Shown piece after piece: positions 28,906 to 39,982 of a stretch of 64,000 bases of DNA. The DNA lies in assembly GCA_030180135.1 (NCBI GenBank), contig CM058231.1:28337034-28401033 (forward strand), written 5' to 3'. The notes under the pieces are model-generated. The model had not been told where the DNA came from. It saw only the letters and a list, made by a program, of their open reading frames with translations, and did not search any database. This DNA is from Orychophragmus violaceus (Eukaryota > Streptophyta > Magnoliopsida > Brassicales > Brassicaceae). The stretch's first letter is position 1; every line of letters begins with the position of its first letter. A program made the position numbers and the translations under genes.

Positions 28906-29199
28906 CCCATTGCCCAGGTAAGTATATCGATCTCCAAACCGATTTCAAACCGGATTTTAACCAGAAATTGATTTCATTAACTGATCTAAACCGGTTGGGA
29001 CCCAAATTTCTTCTTGTTTTCTCCTCCTTCACGCCCTTCCTCCTTCCCACTTGCGATTCTTACAAGTTTTTGGCAAGAACTTCTCAAGGATTTCAAAACT
29101 CCCTTTCTCTCTCAATTCAACTCGGTTTTCAGTGATTCCAAGCTCTAAACTCACGATTCTATTAGCTCTTTCACTTGCTTTCACTCTCCACCACCATCT
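28906..29199 (+). other. Athila-1 spacer before ORF-1 (left of Copia-2)
   Basis: About 290 bp, CT-rich, without ORF. It continues at 36171 after the Copia-2 insertion and leads to the ORF-1 gene at 36770, so it looks like the 5' leader of a separate transcript. Confidence 0.5.
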
Positions 29200-29907
29200 T
29201 GTTGGGAATTCCTAGCATTTCCTAATCCAATTAGGCAACCCTAAGTCTGAATTCCGAGCCTAGGATCTCAGGGTTTAAGTAATTGAATCATGAATCTCGC
29301 GTTTACCTTGTTCTGGCAGCGGAAGATGAATCAGGTAAGAAAAGATCAGGAGCGATTCAGATGCCTCGCCTCTATCGTAGTCCACACGCACACAACATGG
29401 AAAGCCGGGATGCTAGTGCCGGATCTGGGAATCGGAGAGAGAGTTTTTCTGTTTTCTGTGATCAAGAAAACTGACGGCTTTTTTTACGGTTCAGGTCGAC
29501 CATATAATCCTATATATATACGACATGTTTTGACTGAACCATCTTTCGGGTTTAACCGAAAAGGTCTAAGTCATAAACCAAAACATCAATTTCGGAATCG
29601 ACCCTGTGTCGATCGATACACCAATTGTGTCGATCGACACACCTCTCTTTAATCGATATTGATATGTATCTGATACATATCATCTTGATCATCACCATGA
29701 TGATCATTCCCATATATAAGTTTCCAGATTGCTTAGGTGTGTGACCCTATAGGTTCATATGATACTGGCAGTAAGTCTACAACTTACAGACTGCAAGAGG
29801 CTTCTAGCAAAACATTGCAACCGCCCAGTATCATACAACATGTCTGATCTCGACATACAACTATCGTTAGAGTAAGTACAATGTGATTTCAAGACATAAT
29901 CCCAACA
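29200..29907 (-). repeat. 3' LTR of Copia-2
   Basis: 708 bp, TG...CA. Palindrome pair at 29605-29620 and 29626-29641, TATA at 29511-29520 (minus strand). The 120-codon plus-strand frame inside (29290-29652) is kept in both LTRs only because LTRs are copies. Confidence 0.93.
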
Positions 29908-29925
29908 ATCTCCCACTTGTACTGG
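29908..29925 (-). other. polypurine tract, Copia-2
   Basis: On the minus strand it reads GTACAAGTGGGAGATTG, abutting the LTR, nearly the same as the Copia-1 tract. Confidence 0.9.
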
Positions 29926-30744
29926 AATCACCTATTCCTATAATCCCTTCGTCTCTATATCTCGATATGGCATAAGGCAAGAGACTGTGTCATCCTTATT
30001 GTAGCCAATATCATGTTCATCGAACTCCTGATCTATACTGATAAAACAAACGACTGACAATCACCTCGTTTGAGCACGGCCATGCATTTTCTCAGTATCA
30101 AATCTTCGATGGGCCCTGAGATATTTATCTCCTGTTACAGGAGGGACAAATCCCATCTTGTTCCATCCCTGTTTCTACACATACTTCATGATACGCCTAA
30201 GCAATGTCGTTATGGCCGCCAGTTACGGAACGACGTTAGACAAGGTCAAAACGCACCAATTCATATGCTAGAAAGCGTGATGAACTCAGGTCTAAAGACT
30301 ATACTCTATAGTCGTAATGAGAACTTCCCATGACACTGATATAACTATCATGTGGAGTTCTCATTAGGTGGGTCATGTCCGATCATATGTTCACCAACAT
30401 ATATCTATGTGACTGACTGTGATACTCATATCATTGACTCCATGAAACTTAGTCAACAGTCACCTCACAAGCTAGTCTCTCGCGGTTGTCAGTGTCCTAC
30501 TTTGACAATCTCGACTAGGGACAATCATAATTTATGTCATCTTTTACTTATATGGTTTCATGATCAAGTCCTCAACTTGATGACCTATATGATGACCATA
30601 AAATACTTTGGGACCATTACTTAATTATCCAATAATCAAGTAACACCGATGTCAGTTTTAACTTACACAAACTTTTCCATAGCATGTTTATGTAAAGATT
30701 ATAACATAACTAAAATAACTCCCACTAGAATCAAGATCATCTCT
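29926..30744 (-). other. Copia-2 3' untranslated region
   Basis: About 820 bp, homologous to 10129-10947 of Copia-1 by order and by shared words near both ends. Small frames here (for example 30070-30333) have no support. Confidence 0.6.
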
Positions 30745-33001
30745 TCAGGTATCTTATACCTACAGCAACAGAACAAATTTTGTGCTTAGGTTGTGGGAGA
30801 CTCTGTGGTGTTCTCGCTTGAAACAATTCCAACAAACCACACCGCTATTAAGATAAAGAGACATAACCAGGTAGAACCGGGAATCGTCTTTGTCCGTCTA
30901 ACCACTTTCAACTGGTTCGTCACTTCCTCAGTTCACCACGAAACTATCCTTAGAGTTTCCTCAAACACTTGGGATATTTCTGGTAACTATTCAGTGACCA
31001 TTACCGGAACTTATTGGTATTTTCTCGTCATGCTCTATGCGTAAGCTGCATCTAGACGAGCGCAAAATATGGCATTCATGATGGATTCTATTGCAGCAGC
31101 ATTAGCAATCACACTCATTATTACTAGTTCAGCCAGTGTTCAAAAACACTTCATCTTGCTAATATTGTCATAAGACCTTTGGTATTGAGCCATTCTTGGA
31201 ATTAAGCACATATGAACCGTCCAATACCTTATCAACATAAGGATTTTTGACATGATCCAATTAGCCTTTCTGATCCATTCCAATGGATCCTTATTCCAAG
31301 AACTTTCACGGCCTTCTCCCATGTCCATCGTTAAGTTTGACTTCCGACCCAAATCTTGACAAGATTTTAGCGTCGGAACGTCGTTTATGAGATTAAGTAC
31401 ATTACGTACATCCGGTGTGAGAATTGCAATTACGCTCCCACTAGTCTTCTTGTAAACGCATGGTTTCATTTCTTTTCTGATCAAGTCAAGACTCTTGACC
31501 ACATTATCAGAATGTTGATTCCAACTCCAAGATGTTTGCTTCAATCCAGAAATGGATCGGTGAAGCTAACATGCATACCCAGCCAATTTTTTGGAGTTGG
31601 GCTCACCATCGCTTCTTTGAATTTCGCATGCTCGTCACTTTTCAATGATCAACAGATCACGACAATCGGCTACGAGAAATCACTCTCGAGTTAGTGACGG
31701 ATCCTTTCGGATCTGCGAATTTCAGGCTCCACAGGTGTGGATCCTACAGCACTTCGTATATCTCACCGCTGCTCTCCCTCAACAGGTTGAGCAGCCTCCT
31801 GTGTTTATCGAATTTCTTCGATGTGTACTTTTACTCCCACTGTTCCTTTTGAAAGTACGATCTTTCTCAAATACACAGTTCCGAACAACAAAACTTTGTT
31901 CTCGGATTGGTTATAAAAGTAGTAAGCCTCGGTTTCCCTAGAACAACCATCGAGGTAGAACTTATCAGGTTTGGGTTCAAGCTTATCAGCTATCATCCCC
32001 AAATTATCAGAAACACTTAGTTGAAAAAACTTCCAGTCCACATCCAATGTGGTGTCTTTCAATTGATTCTGATTGAAACCCTTCGTTGCGCAAACACAGA
32101 CATTTTAGAGCGTATTTCTCAAAAGATTATCGAAGATTCCTGTGATTCATCATTAATCGGAGCATATCTAATAAGATCCGATTCGTTCTCTCAGAAACAC
32201 CATTTAGGTTTTCCAGGAGAAAAGAGCTGTGATATGACTTCACACTCACCTAGATGATCACCCAATTCTTGACTCAAGTATTTTACTCCGCGATCTAATC
32301 GAGGATCTCAATGCTTCTGTCAAATCGGTTCTATACTTCATCTTGGAACTCCTCAAGGGATTCTTGCTCGTGTCTCATCAAATGAACACAGCCATACTTA
32401 TTGATGTCATCAATAAGGTAATAAAGTACTGAAGATTTCCTTTGGCACTAATGTTTATTGGGCCGCATACATCAGTATGTGTAAGGCCCAATAAGCCTCT
32501 GGCCCGTTTACTTTTAGCTCTGCTAAAAGGGCATAGTCATTTGGCCCATTGGGCAGAATTCATGTCTCAAATGATTTATAATCAAATGAGCCCAAAAGCC
32601 CAAAGCTATGGAACTTTCGAATTCGCTTCACACTTATGTGGTCAAAACGACTATGCTAAGGAAAAATCGAGTTCAAGTCATCAGACTTAAACCTTTAGTA
32701 TTTGTGTTATTTTCAAACTCACGCTCGTTTAAGATATAAAACCCATTCCAAACGGGATGCTATCATATGATATTTCATTAAGATCTAAAGAACAAAACTT
32801 GTCTTTTATCAAAATGAAAAACATCCAAATTCTTACAAGAAAATGAAAGACATCTCTGCACAAGGCAGATACATAGTAGCAATTACTTAATTTCTAAAAC
32901 CAAGTATGAAAGGCTCCTACAAGTAGAGAATCTCTACGGCTCATGCAGCAACCATTGCTTCATACCAGACACGCAGTTCCACTTGTCCTTTCTTCAACGT
33001 T
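30745..33001 (-). pseudogene. Copia-2 pol remnants
   Basis: Minus strand; pol is present only in pieces. 31544-31140 aligns with the Copia-1 RT after the catalytic palm (MKQTSWSWNQHSDNVVKSLD ... EMKPCVYKKTSGS) but the FVDD segment reads PDVRNVLNLIND, so the catalytic pair is gone. 32062-31805 aligns with the integrase C-terminal segment (ADKLEPKPDKFYLDGCSRET ... YYFYNQSENKV). About 33000-32800 holds a protease remnant with D-T-S. Intervening integrase core, most RT and RNase H are missing or unrecognisable. No function is possible from pol. Confidence 0.8.
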
Positions 33002-33916
33002 CTACTGTCGCTTAGGTCCTGCATATTTCAAAAATATCAGTACCACAACTAGTATCCAATACTCACGTAGAAATTGAAGTAATAACATAATACCTGAAGA
33101 AGAAGTACCATACATCTCCTTCATCTCTTGTGAATCTTCCAAGAACTTAATGCAATCTCTCTTCCAATGCCCTGACTCATCGCAGTAGAAGCACTTTCTA
33201 ACACCAGATGGGCCTGACTTGGGCTTATAAGATGACACAGGCTTATCCTGATTCCAAATCTGGACAGCCCTGCCTCTACCCTTGCCAACACAAGATTTCT
33301 CAAATCTTTTACCCTTTATGATGTCTTGATCTACTGTTTTGAGCATGCCATGCAGCTCAGTCAACGTCTTCGTCAAGTTATTCTTGATATAGCTTTTAAT
33401 AAACTTATCATAACTAGACGGCAGTGACTGCAGAATGATGTCAGTGGCCAACTCTAAGCTGACAGGACATTCCAGTTTCCCCAGGTTATCAATGTAACCC
33501 ATCATTTTAATGACATGAGGACTTACTTGAGCATCCTCTGGTAGCTTACACCCAGTGAGAGACTTCACCATCTGGAATCTCTCAACTCGTGCCAGATCTT
33601 GAAACTTCAGTTTCAGGCTGGTGATCATCTCTATTGGCGACTCCACGTTCTCGTATTGACTCTTCAAGTCCGAGTTCATGGTAGCCAACATCAGACCACG
33701 CACATCTACCACATCAATATAATGCCTATTCCAAGCATTATATACTGCACGCGAGTGATTGGTCCCAAGCCTTTCTGGAAGAGCTTTCTCAAGGACATAG
33801 TCCTTGCTCTCCTGCTTGAGAATTAATCTCAAATTCCGATACCAATCCAGGAAGTTGGATCCATTTAACATGTCCTTCTCAAGGACGGATCGCAACGAGA
33901 AAATAGTCATAGACAT
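33002..33916 (-). CDS. gag: Copia-2 gag (304 codons, intact)
   Basis: The start at 33916 gives MSMTIFSLRSVLEKDMLNGS, the normal opening of this gag family. The copia gag (UBN2-type) domain covers about residues 20-200, followed by a basic linker (KGKRFEKSCVGKGRGRAVQ) and one zinc knuckle CFYCDESGHWKRDC with all four ligands (about residues 230-243). Beyond GTSSSG the frame runs about 30 residues into protease remnants without a protease motif. Gag is uninterrupted while pol in the same element is destroyed, so the element could have supplied particle protein and borrowed enzymes from a relative such as Copia-1. Confidence 0.85.
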   Translation of the reverse strand: MSMTIFSLRSVLEKDMLNGSNFLDWYRNLRLILKQESKDYVLEKALPERLGTNHSRAVYNAWNRHYIDVVDVRGLMLATMNSDLKSQYENVESPIEMITSLKLKFQDLARVERFQMVKSLTGCKLPEDAQVSPHVIKMMGYIDNLGKLECPVSLELATDIILQSLPSSYDKFIKSYIKNNLTKTLTELHGMLKTVDQDIIKGKRFEKSCVGKGRGRAVQIWNQDKPVSSYKPKSGPSGVRKCFYCDESGHWKRDCIKFLEDSQEMKEMYGTSSSGIMLLLQFLREYWILVVVLIFLKYAGPKRQ

Positions 33917-35449
33917 AAGCTGAAATCCAAGAATGACAAAGATTTAGTTATGTATATCATGAGAAATCTTATCTAATAAGAAAACTCGCATTATATTCAA
34001 ACAATGTTCCCTCTATGAATATAATGATCCAAGATCCATACTTCACCAAATTCTGAGTGGACGACTCGTCATCACCCAAAATTTAGTTATCTAGGTAAGC
34101 AAATCATTGCTAATTGTACCCAGTACAACTCTTGGTCGCAGATAGGACAATCCATGTCTCATCTACTCTGATGTCTCTGGGCCCAGAACTTCTGATAGCC
34201 CAGTCAAGTAAAACAATCTCTTCTGTCTTGTGATCATTGACAGTCGCACTGCGAGTCTATCAATGAACACTTGCCTTGCTCAATTCACTGTGGATACCAA
34301 GGACTCCAAGACTATCTAACAATGAACCGAGTCTTGACAGTAGACGATATTGGGGAAGACATCAAGGTCACTTGATGTTTAGTTGAGGAAACTAAACTCT
34401 GAAAGGTTAGCAAATCAACCCTTTAGGTCATGTAATTGTTGATGTCAAGCACTGCAAGTCCATCAACATAATTACCTGCCTTACTCACCTAATTGTGGAC
34501 ACCAAGCTCTTGGCTAGACCATCACACGACGAAACGAGTCTTGACAGTTGACCATTCTGAAGCTAATATTTGATCAAGGTTTAAGTCTAGTTTGGTTTCT
34601 GCAAATTCAAGGTTCAACAACCAGAATTTCGAGCTCTGTGTCGATCGACGCAGACTATGTCTGTCGATTGACAACACCAAACTTAACCGGACTTCAATAA
34701 CCGATTAATCCAATTAACCCGGTTTGTTGAACCGGTCATGTCGATCGACACAACCCATGTGTGACGGTCGACATAGACCTAAACCAAAGACAGTTTTGAT
34801 AACCGGTCCAATCCAATTGAACCGACTTATCAGATCAAACTGATCTTAACCATTCAGATCGGTTTATACTAATTGCGATAACTGGTTCAATCCAATTGAA
34901 TCAATTTCATCCAATTTAAACCGTTTTAGCCAGTTTCAACTGATTGCGATAACCAGTCCAATTCAATTGAACCGTTTTATCCAATCAAACTGATTTAACC
35001 CATCGGTTCACGTTAATTGAGATAATCAGTTCAATCCAATTGAACCAATTTATCCAATTTAAACCGATCTATTCGGACTTGACCAAGCATGATAACCGGT
35101 CCAATCCAATTGAACCGATTAACCATTCGCTAGGTCTGTGTCGACCGACACTAACCTGTGTCGATCGACACTGGACCGAATCTGCTCTGTGTCGACCGAC
35201 ACTCAATCTGTGTCGATCGACACAGTAGGCTTTCGGTTTTTTTCTTCGCGAAAAACCCTAGCCGCCAATTCTGTCGAATTCGCCATTCTGTGTCGACCGA
35301 CACACCTAAGGTGTCGATCGACACTGTGCGAAAACACAGAATCGATTTTGATCTGAATCGATCCAACCTGTTCTAACTCAAATAACTTAGTTTGCGAATT
35401 TAAATCATCAAATTCAATTAACAGGTTTGATTCGATGTAAAACCCTAAG
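33917..35449 (-). repeat. Copia-2 leader with palindromic repeats
   Basis: Leader of about 1.5 kb without a gene. 34795-35125: five or more inverted repeats of the GGTTCAAT - ATTGAACC type. 34636-35330: paired palindromes such as GTGTCGACCGACAC at 35138-35151 with GTGTCGATCGACAC at 35158-35171, again near 35187-35223 and 35290-35326. The layout copies that of Copia-L. Confidence 0.75.
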
Positions 35450-35461
35450 GCTCTGATACCA
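35450..35461 (-). other. primer-binding site, Copia-2
   Basis: TGGTATCAGAGC on the minus strand, one base from the LTR edge; Met-tRNA type. Confidence 0.93.
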
Positions 35462-35462
35462 C

Positions 35463-36170
35463 TGTTGGGAATTCCTAGCATTTCCTAATCCAATTAGGCA
35501 ACCCTAAGTCTGAATTCCGAGCCTAGGATCTCAGGGTTTAAGTAATTGAATCATGAATCTCGCGTTTACCTTGTTCTGGCAGCGGAAGATGAATCAGGTA
35601 AGACAAGATCAGGAGCGATTCAGATGCCTCGCCTCTATCGTAGTCCACACGCACACAACCTGGAAAGCCGGGATGCTAGTGCCGGATCTGGGAATCGGAG
35701 AGAGAGTTTTTCTGTTTTCTGTGATCAAGAAAACTGACGGCTTTTTTTACGGTTCAGGTCGACCATATAATCCTATATATATACGACCTGTTATGACTGA
35801 ACCATCTTTCAGGTTTAACCAAAAAGGTCTAAGTCATAAACCGAAACATCAGTTTCGGAATCGACCATGTGTCGATCGATACACCAATTGTGTCGATCGA
35901 CACACCTCTCTTTAATCGATATTGATATGTATCTGATACATATCATCCTGATCATCACCATGATGATCATTCCCATATATAAGCTTCCATATTGCTTAGG
36001 TGTGTGACCCTATAGGATCATATGATACTGGCAGTAAGTCTACAACTTACAGACTGCAAGAGGCTTCTAGCAAAACATTGCAACCGCCCAGTATCATACA
36101 ACATGTCTGATCTCGACATGCAACTATCGTTAGAGTAAGTACAATGTGATTACAGGACATAATCCCAACA
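35463..36170 (-). repeat. 5' LTR of Copia-2
   Basis: 708 bp. Palindromes TGTGTCGATCGATACA (35868-35883) and TGTGTCGATCGACACA (35889-35904) lie 85 bp upstream, in minus orientation, of TATATATATA (35774-35783). Confidence 0.93.
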
Positions 36171-36769
36171 CATCCTTCATCACAAACCAAGGTAAAGCTC
36201 TCAAACTTTCTCAAGATTTTCGGATTGAAAAACCCAGAAATTTTAAACTTGAATTTTTCGGTTGTTGATGATTGATATTGCTTGAAATCCTCCTCAATAT
36301 GTGTTTGAATGAATGCCCATAGCTAATTTCGCCCTAGGATTGAAGGAATTTGATTTTTGGTGAATTAGGGTTTTTGAGAAATTTGGATTCCGGAAATTTT
36401 GGGGGTTTTCTAATTTGATGGTTTCTAATGATGCATTGGGTTGTTAAAAGCTTAAGTTTGTGATACTACTCGATTTAATTGAGTTTCGTTTCACAAAAAT
36501 TTCTGAAATGCATGTTGAGAGCCTTTGTTTGATGAGAATGTGAGTTGCTTATGCATGTGATTGACTTGTTGGTGAATTATGCCTATGATGAGCTTGAATT
36601 GAGAATGGTTGAGTTGGTTTTAGCTTGTTTACTCCATTGAAAACGAAAATTTATGCAATTGTCAAGCTTTTACAATTGTTGATCATGGATGTGTCAAGCT
36701 CTTATTGATTTTGTGTTGGTGGATTGTATTGTATGCTAACTCTATCTTTGAGTTATCTTTTGTAGGAAA
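36171..36769 (+). other. Athila-1 leader of ORF-1 (right of Copia-2)
   Basis: About 600 bp, T/G-rich, no supported frame. It resembles an intron or leader: the ORF-1 ATG at 36770 follows TTATCTTTTGTAGG, a good 3' splice site, so an upstream spliced exon is possible. Confidence 0.5.
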
Positions 36770-38479
36770 ATGACTAACACATCCGCCAACCCGAGATCAC
36801 GAGCAAGGGCACCGAGACAAGATGCGGGAACATCCTCGAAAGGAAAGGGGGTCTCTGTTGAGGAAGAAGCTCCAGAGATCACAGGGAAGGTGATTCATGC
36901 GTCACCAATGCAATATACTCCTTCTGAGATCAATGACAAGCTGGAGAAGATACAGTTTTGGCCAACACGGTATCCTCACGTCCCGACCCTTACGGCTCTT
37001 GGACTGCTAGAAGACTACGATCAGATTGTGGAAAACATGGGGCTCAAGACCTTCTTCAGCGTCTCCAGTGATGGTTATCAGAGCTCAGCCTGTCAGTTCC
37101 TTGCAACTATGAAAGCGACTATCAACATGAGAAAGGCAGCCTTGAGAGGAGAAGTGAGCCGTGGGAAGATAGATTTCATGATGGGCAGGAAGAAGTACTC
37201 TATGACTTTTGAGGAAATAAGTTCCATCTTCGGTTTTGAGGAGAATGGTGCTCAGCTAGGCCCTTCCATTCCCATTGAAAAGGAATACCTCGAGGGATTG
37301 TGGCACATGATAGCCGATGGACCATTCAAGTTGAGAGCTATGAAATCTGCAAGGATCCGACACCCGGCTATTAGGTACGTGCACAAGGCATTAGCCCACA
37401 CTTTGTGTGCTAGAAAGGAGACAGGCCAAGTCACTGAACTGGAGATGAAGCTTCTGTACATCGGATTACAGCCACTTCTGCGCACGTTCCCCAACGGTAC
37501 GACGATACCACACGTTGAGTGCCCACCGAGCTTTACAGCCATTCTAGTAGAGCAGTTTGGGGTTCACCGAGATTGGGCAACTTCCGTCAAGGATTCTGAC
37601 CCCAAGTTCACCATGGGTGGTTTAATCACGCCTTTACTTAAGGCAAAGAAGATTAAACTGGAAGGCAGTGTGGAAGAGAAGACATTTGGACAGCCTACGC
37701 CGGTGGGATGGTTAGACGTGCCTCAGCTGATCAGGTACCACATTCTCGGTTCTAGACCGCCTCCGGGGTGCCAAATCTACAGGATGTGCTCAGATACGCC
37801 AATGGAAGAGAAGTACCTGCTTCCGAACCCCACCATCACAAGCCTTGCAACAAACCAGGCTAACGTGAGGTTTCTCCCGGCTTTGGAACACCAATTCGAG
37901 CCTCGCGGACCGCGGAGAGCACCTGCAGCCGGTTCAGATTCTTCTGACGCACTTGTTGGGGTGTATGGGCTGCACAGGTACTACATCGAGCCATTGGATG
38001 ACCCGATCGCGAACAAGACGGTCAGTGCACTGAGGGACCAGAACAGGAACCTTCAAAGGCAGAGTAAATGGCACGGAAGGAACATCAAGAAGTTGGCTAC
38101 CTGCTTGAAGAAGGTCACCAAGGTTCTGAAGATGATCGCGGGGAAGAAGGATAAGAGTGGCGCTGCGGGACAGACTTCCACATCCCGAGAGGCTCAGACT
38201 GGTTTGGATGAGGAGCTACGGGCAGAGACTGAGGAAGTGATCGGTGAAGCCGATGATCTGGTTGAGCAGACAGAGTTAGAGCAGGGGAGGTACTCAGTTG
38301 CTGGGCATGAGACGGGAGGAGCTGCGCGCATGGCTGCCGATTCCTACTATGAGCCTCACCGCCACTCTGCACGAGAGGACAGAAGGCGAAAAAGAAGAGC
38401 CATTAGGACACCATCCTGCTCTTTATCCAACCCGACATACTCCATGGGGGAATCATCACCTCCATCATTCCACAACTAG
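36770..38479 (+). CDS. ATHILA ORF-1 protein (569 codons)
   Basis: Intact frame of the ATHILA ORF-1 family (PF03078 type), the gene that sits between pol and the 3' LTR in Athila elements, at the position of env in retroviruses. Conserved segments: VIHASPMQYTPSEINDKLEK, MGLKTFFSVSSDGYQSSACQ, SRGKIDFMMGRKKYSMTFEE, then RHPAIRYVHKALAHTLCARK. From about residue 430 there is a charged, helix-prone stretch (RDQNRNLQRQSKWHGRNIKK) and a basic/acidic tail. I see no signal peptide and no clear membrane segment in this copy, so an envelope role is not supported by the sequence. It is the only complete protein frame of Athila-1 not damaged by shifts or stops. Confidence 0.88.
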   Translation: MTNTSANPRSRARAPRQDAGTSSKGKGVSVEEEAPEITGKVIHASPMQYTPSEINDKLEKIQFWPTRYPHVPTLTALGLLEDYDQIVENMGLKTFFSVSSDGYQSSACQFLATMKATINMRKAALRGEVSRGKIDFMMGRKKYSMTFEEISSIFGFEENGAQLGPSIPIEKEYLEGLWHMIADGPFKLRAMKSARIRHPAIRYVHKALAHTLCARKETGQVTELEMKLLYIGLQPLLRTFPNGTTIPHVECPPSFTAILVEQFGVHRDWATSVKDSDPKFTMGGLITPLLKAKKIKLEGSVEEKTFGQPTPVGWLDVPQLIRYHILGSRPPPGCQIYRMCSDTPMEEKYLLPNPTITSLATNQANVRFLPALEHQFEPRGPRRAPAAGSDSSDALVGVYGLHRYYIEPLDDPIANKTVSALRDQNRNLQRQSKWHGRNIKKLATCLKKVTKVLKMIAGKKDKSGAAGQTSTSREAQTGLDEELRAETEEVIGEADDLVEQTELEQGRYSVAGHETGGAARMAADSYYEPHRHSAREDRRRKRRAIRTPSCSLSNPTYSMGESSPPSFHN

Positions 38480-39970
38480 CAAGGTAACACTCCATCTTTG
38501 TACATACTTCTTTTCTTTTCTTTGTTTGCATTTTGTGTGTTTTCGGTCTCTTCTCCTTTCATAGATCACACAAGGGACCGTGTGATTTAAGTTTTGGGGA
38601 GAGACCAGTTGCTAATCATGTTTTCTTTTGATCTTATTTTTGTTGTCTTTGAGTCTCATGCATTGCATCTAAGGCATAGAAAAAACCAAAAAAAAATAAA
38701 AAAAAAAATTAAAAATTTTCACAAAAAGAAAGCATCTTAGGATCGAGTCTAGTTGCATCATATAGGACGCATGCATGGGGAGCAATGATTGAATTTCCTT
38801 GTAAGACTGATTTAGTGATGACTTGTTCTTTATGCTGGTTGTTTGAGCTAGTTGATTTTCCTAAGATTGTAATTCAATAAAGGCTAAAAAGTTAAGACGA
38901 ACCATGCTCGGATTACTTGCTTTGAAACTTGGTTTGAAACCGAAATAGGCTTTGAATTGACCCTAGCTCTACCTAAGTGAGAACTTTAATGATGACATCT
39001 AATTATCTTACTCATGCTTTGTGTGTTAAACTCATGGATACTCTGAAAATATTCAAGCATTCTTATCCCTTTTACCACTCTCGCTTGCTTGAATAGACTC
39101 CATACCTTTCACCACCCTTCTTTCAAACCATAAACACTCTTGTTGAGAGGTAGGCCTATTTTTGAATGAGCTAGGTAAAAAGTGTTGAGTATGAGGCGAC
39201 TAAGGAAAATTTCCATATTGTGCAAGCTCATTACCTTTAGCTTTGCAATAGGCTAGAATCCAAGTTTGGGGGAGGAATTGGGAATGGAAGAAGAGAGTAA
39301 AGAAAGGGAAGAATGAAAGGGATTTTGGTTGGGATCTTATGTTTGTTGGCAAAGTGTTTTAAAAGAAGAAAAGCTCTTATGTGTTTAAAGAAAAGAAAAG
39401 TGTCTCATATTTTGAAATGAAAAGAAGCCAAAGGCTCAGCTAAAAAAAAAAAAAAAAAAGACCATTGCTAAAGAAAGATTTGAGCTAAGTTAAACTAGGA
39501 GAAGAAGTAATTGGGGCATGGGTAGATGGAAATCAACCTAGTATGCACCAATTGCCTCTAACTCTTAGCATTTTACTATAGCTCATTCACTTCTTTATGA
39601 GAGAACCTTCATGCTTTTGGAGTAAAACCCCTCTTTTGATTGAGATCACTTTAATCTCAAAACCTTGTCCCTTTGCCAAATGAGTTTGATCACCTTGCAT
39701 TGAGTAAGATCCACTTGAAAACCTAATGAATGTTAAAGAGATAGTTGATAGGAATGCTTGTCTAGGTTGAGAATTGAGCTAAGAGTTTTGTCTTGATGAG
39801 CATGGCTAAATTTTTGGAGTAAGCCTTACTTGGTTACATCTTGGTGATGTTGACTCGAATTGGAACTTGTTGATCTCGGTTTTGTCTTTGGATATGAGCT
39901 CCCGCCTTCAAACCTTTCTCCCAACTTACTTTGATGATCTTATGCTTGCTTGTGGACAAGCAAGGTTTAA
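38480..39970 (+). other. Athila-1 3' non-coding region
   Basis: About 1.5 kb without a gene. Two A-rich runs (about 38680-38715 and 39440-39460) and GTTTGGGGGAGG-like purine motifs (39264-39276), which may be relics of extra polypurine tracts. Long non-coding 3' regions are usual in Athila. Confidence 0.6.
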
Positions 39971-39982
39971 GTTTGGGGAAAT
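39971..39982 (+). other. polypurine tract, Athila-1
   Basis: GTTTGGGGAAAT directly before the 3' LTR start at 39983. Confidence 0.75.

Larger units (their letters stand above)
29200..36170 (-). mobile_element. Copia-2: non-autonomous Ty1/copia nested in Athila-1
   Basis: 6971 bp, minus strand, with two 708-bp LTRs (29200-29907 and 35463-36170) that differ at about 16 positions (2.3%). TSD CATCT (29195-29199) versus CATCC (36171-36175), one mismatch. Met-tRNA primer site 35450-35461, polypurine tract 29908-29925. Gag is an intact frame, but pol is reduced to decayed pieces. Same family as Copia-L, and related to Copia-1. Confidence 0.95.

Noticed and set aside
28414..28921. Open frames of 127-133 codons on both strands with a 21-residue repeat
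   Set aside because: They are translations of the 63-bp DNA repeat, open only because the period is divisible by three; no start context or family.
29290..29652. 120-codon frame, repeated at 35553-35915
   Set aside because: Lies in the Copia-2 LTRs, antisense to the element, and spans its promoter and palindromes; conservation reflects LTR duplication.
36770..38479. Envelope (env) protein of Athila-1
   Set aside because: Position fits, but I see neither signal peptide nor membrane segment; it is safer to call it ATHILA ORF-1.
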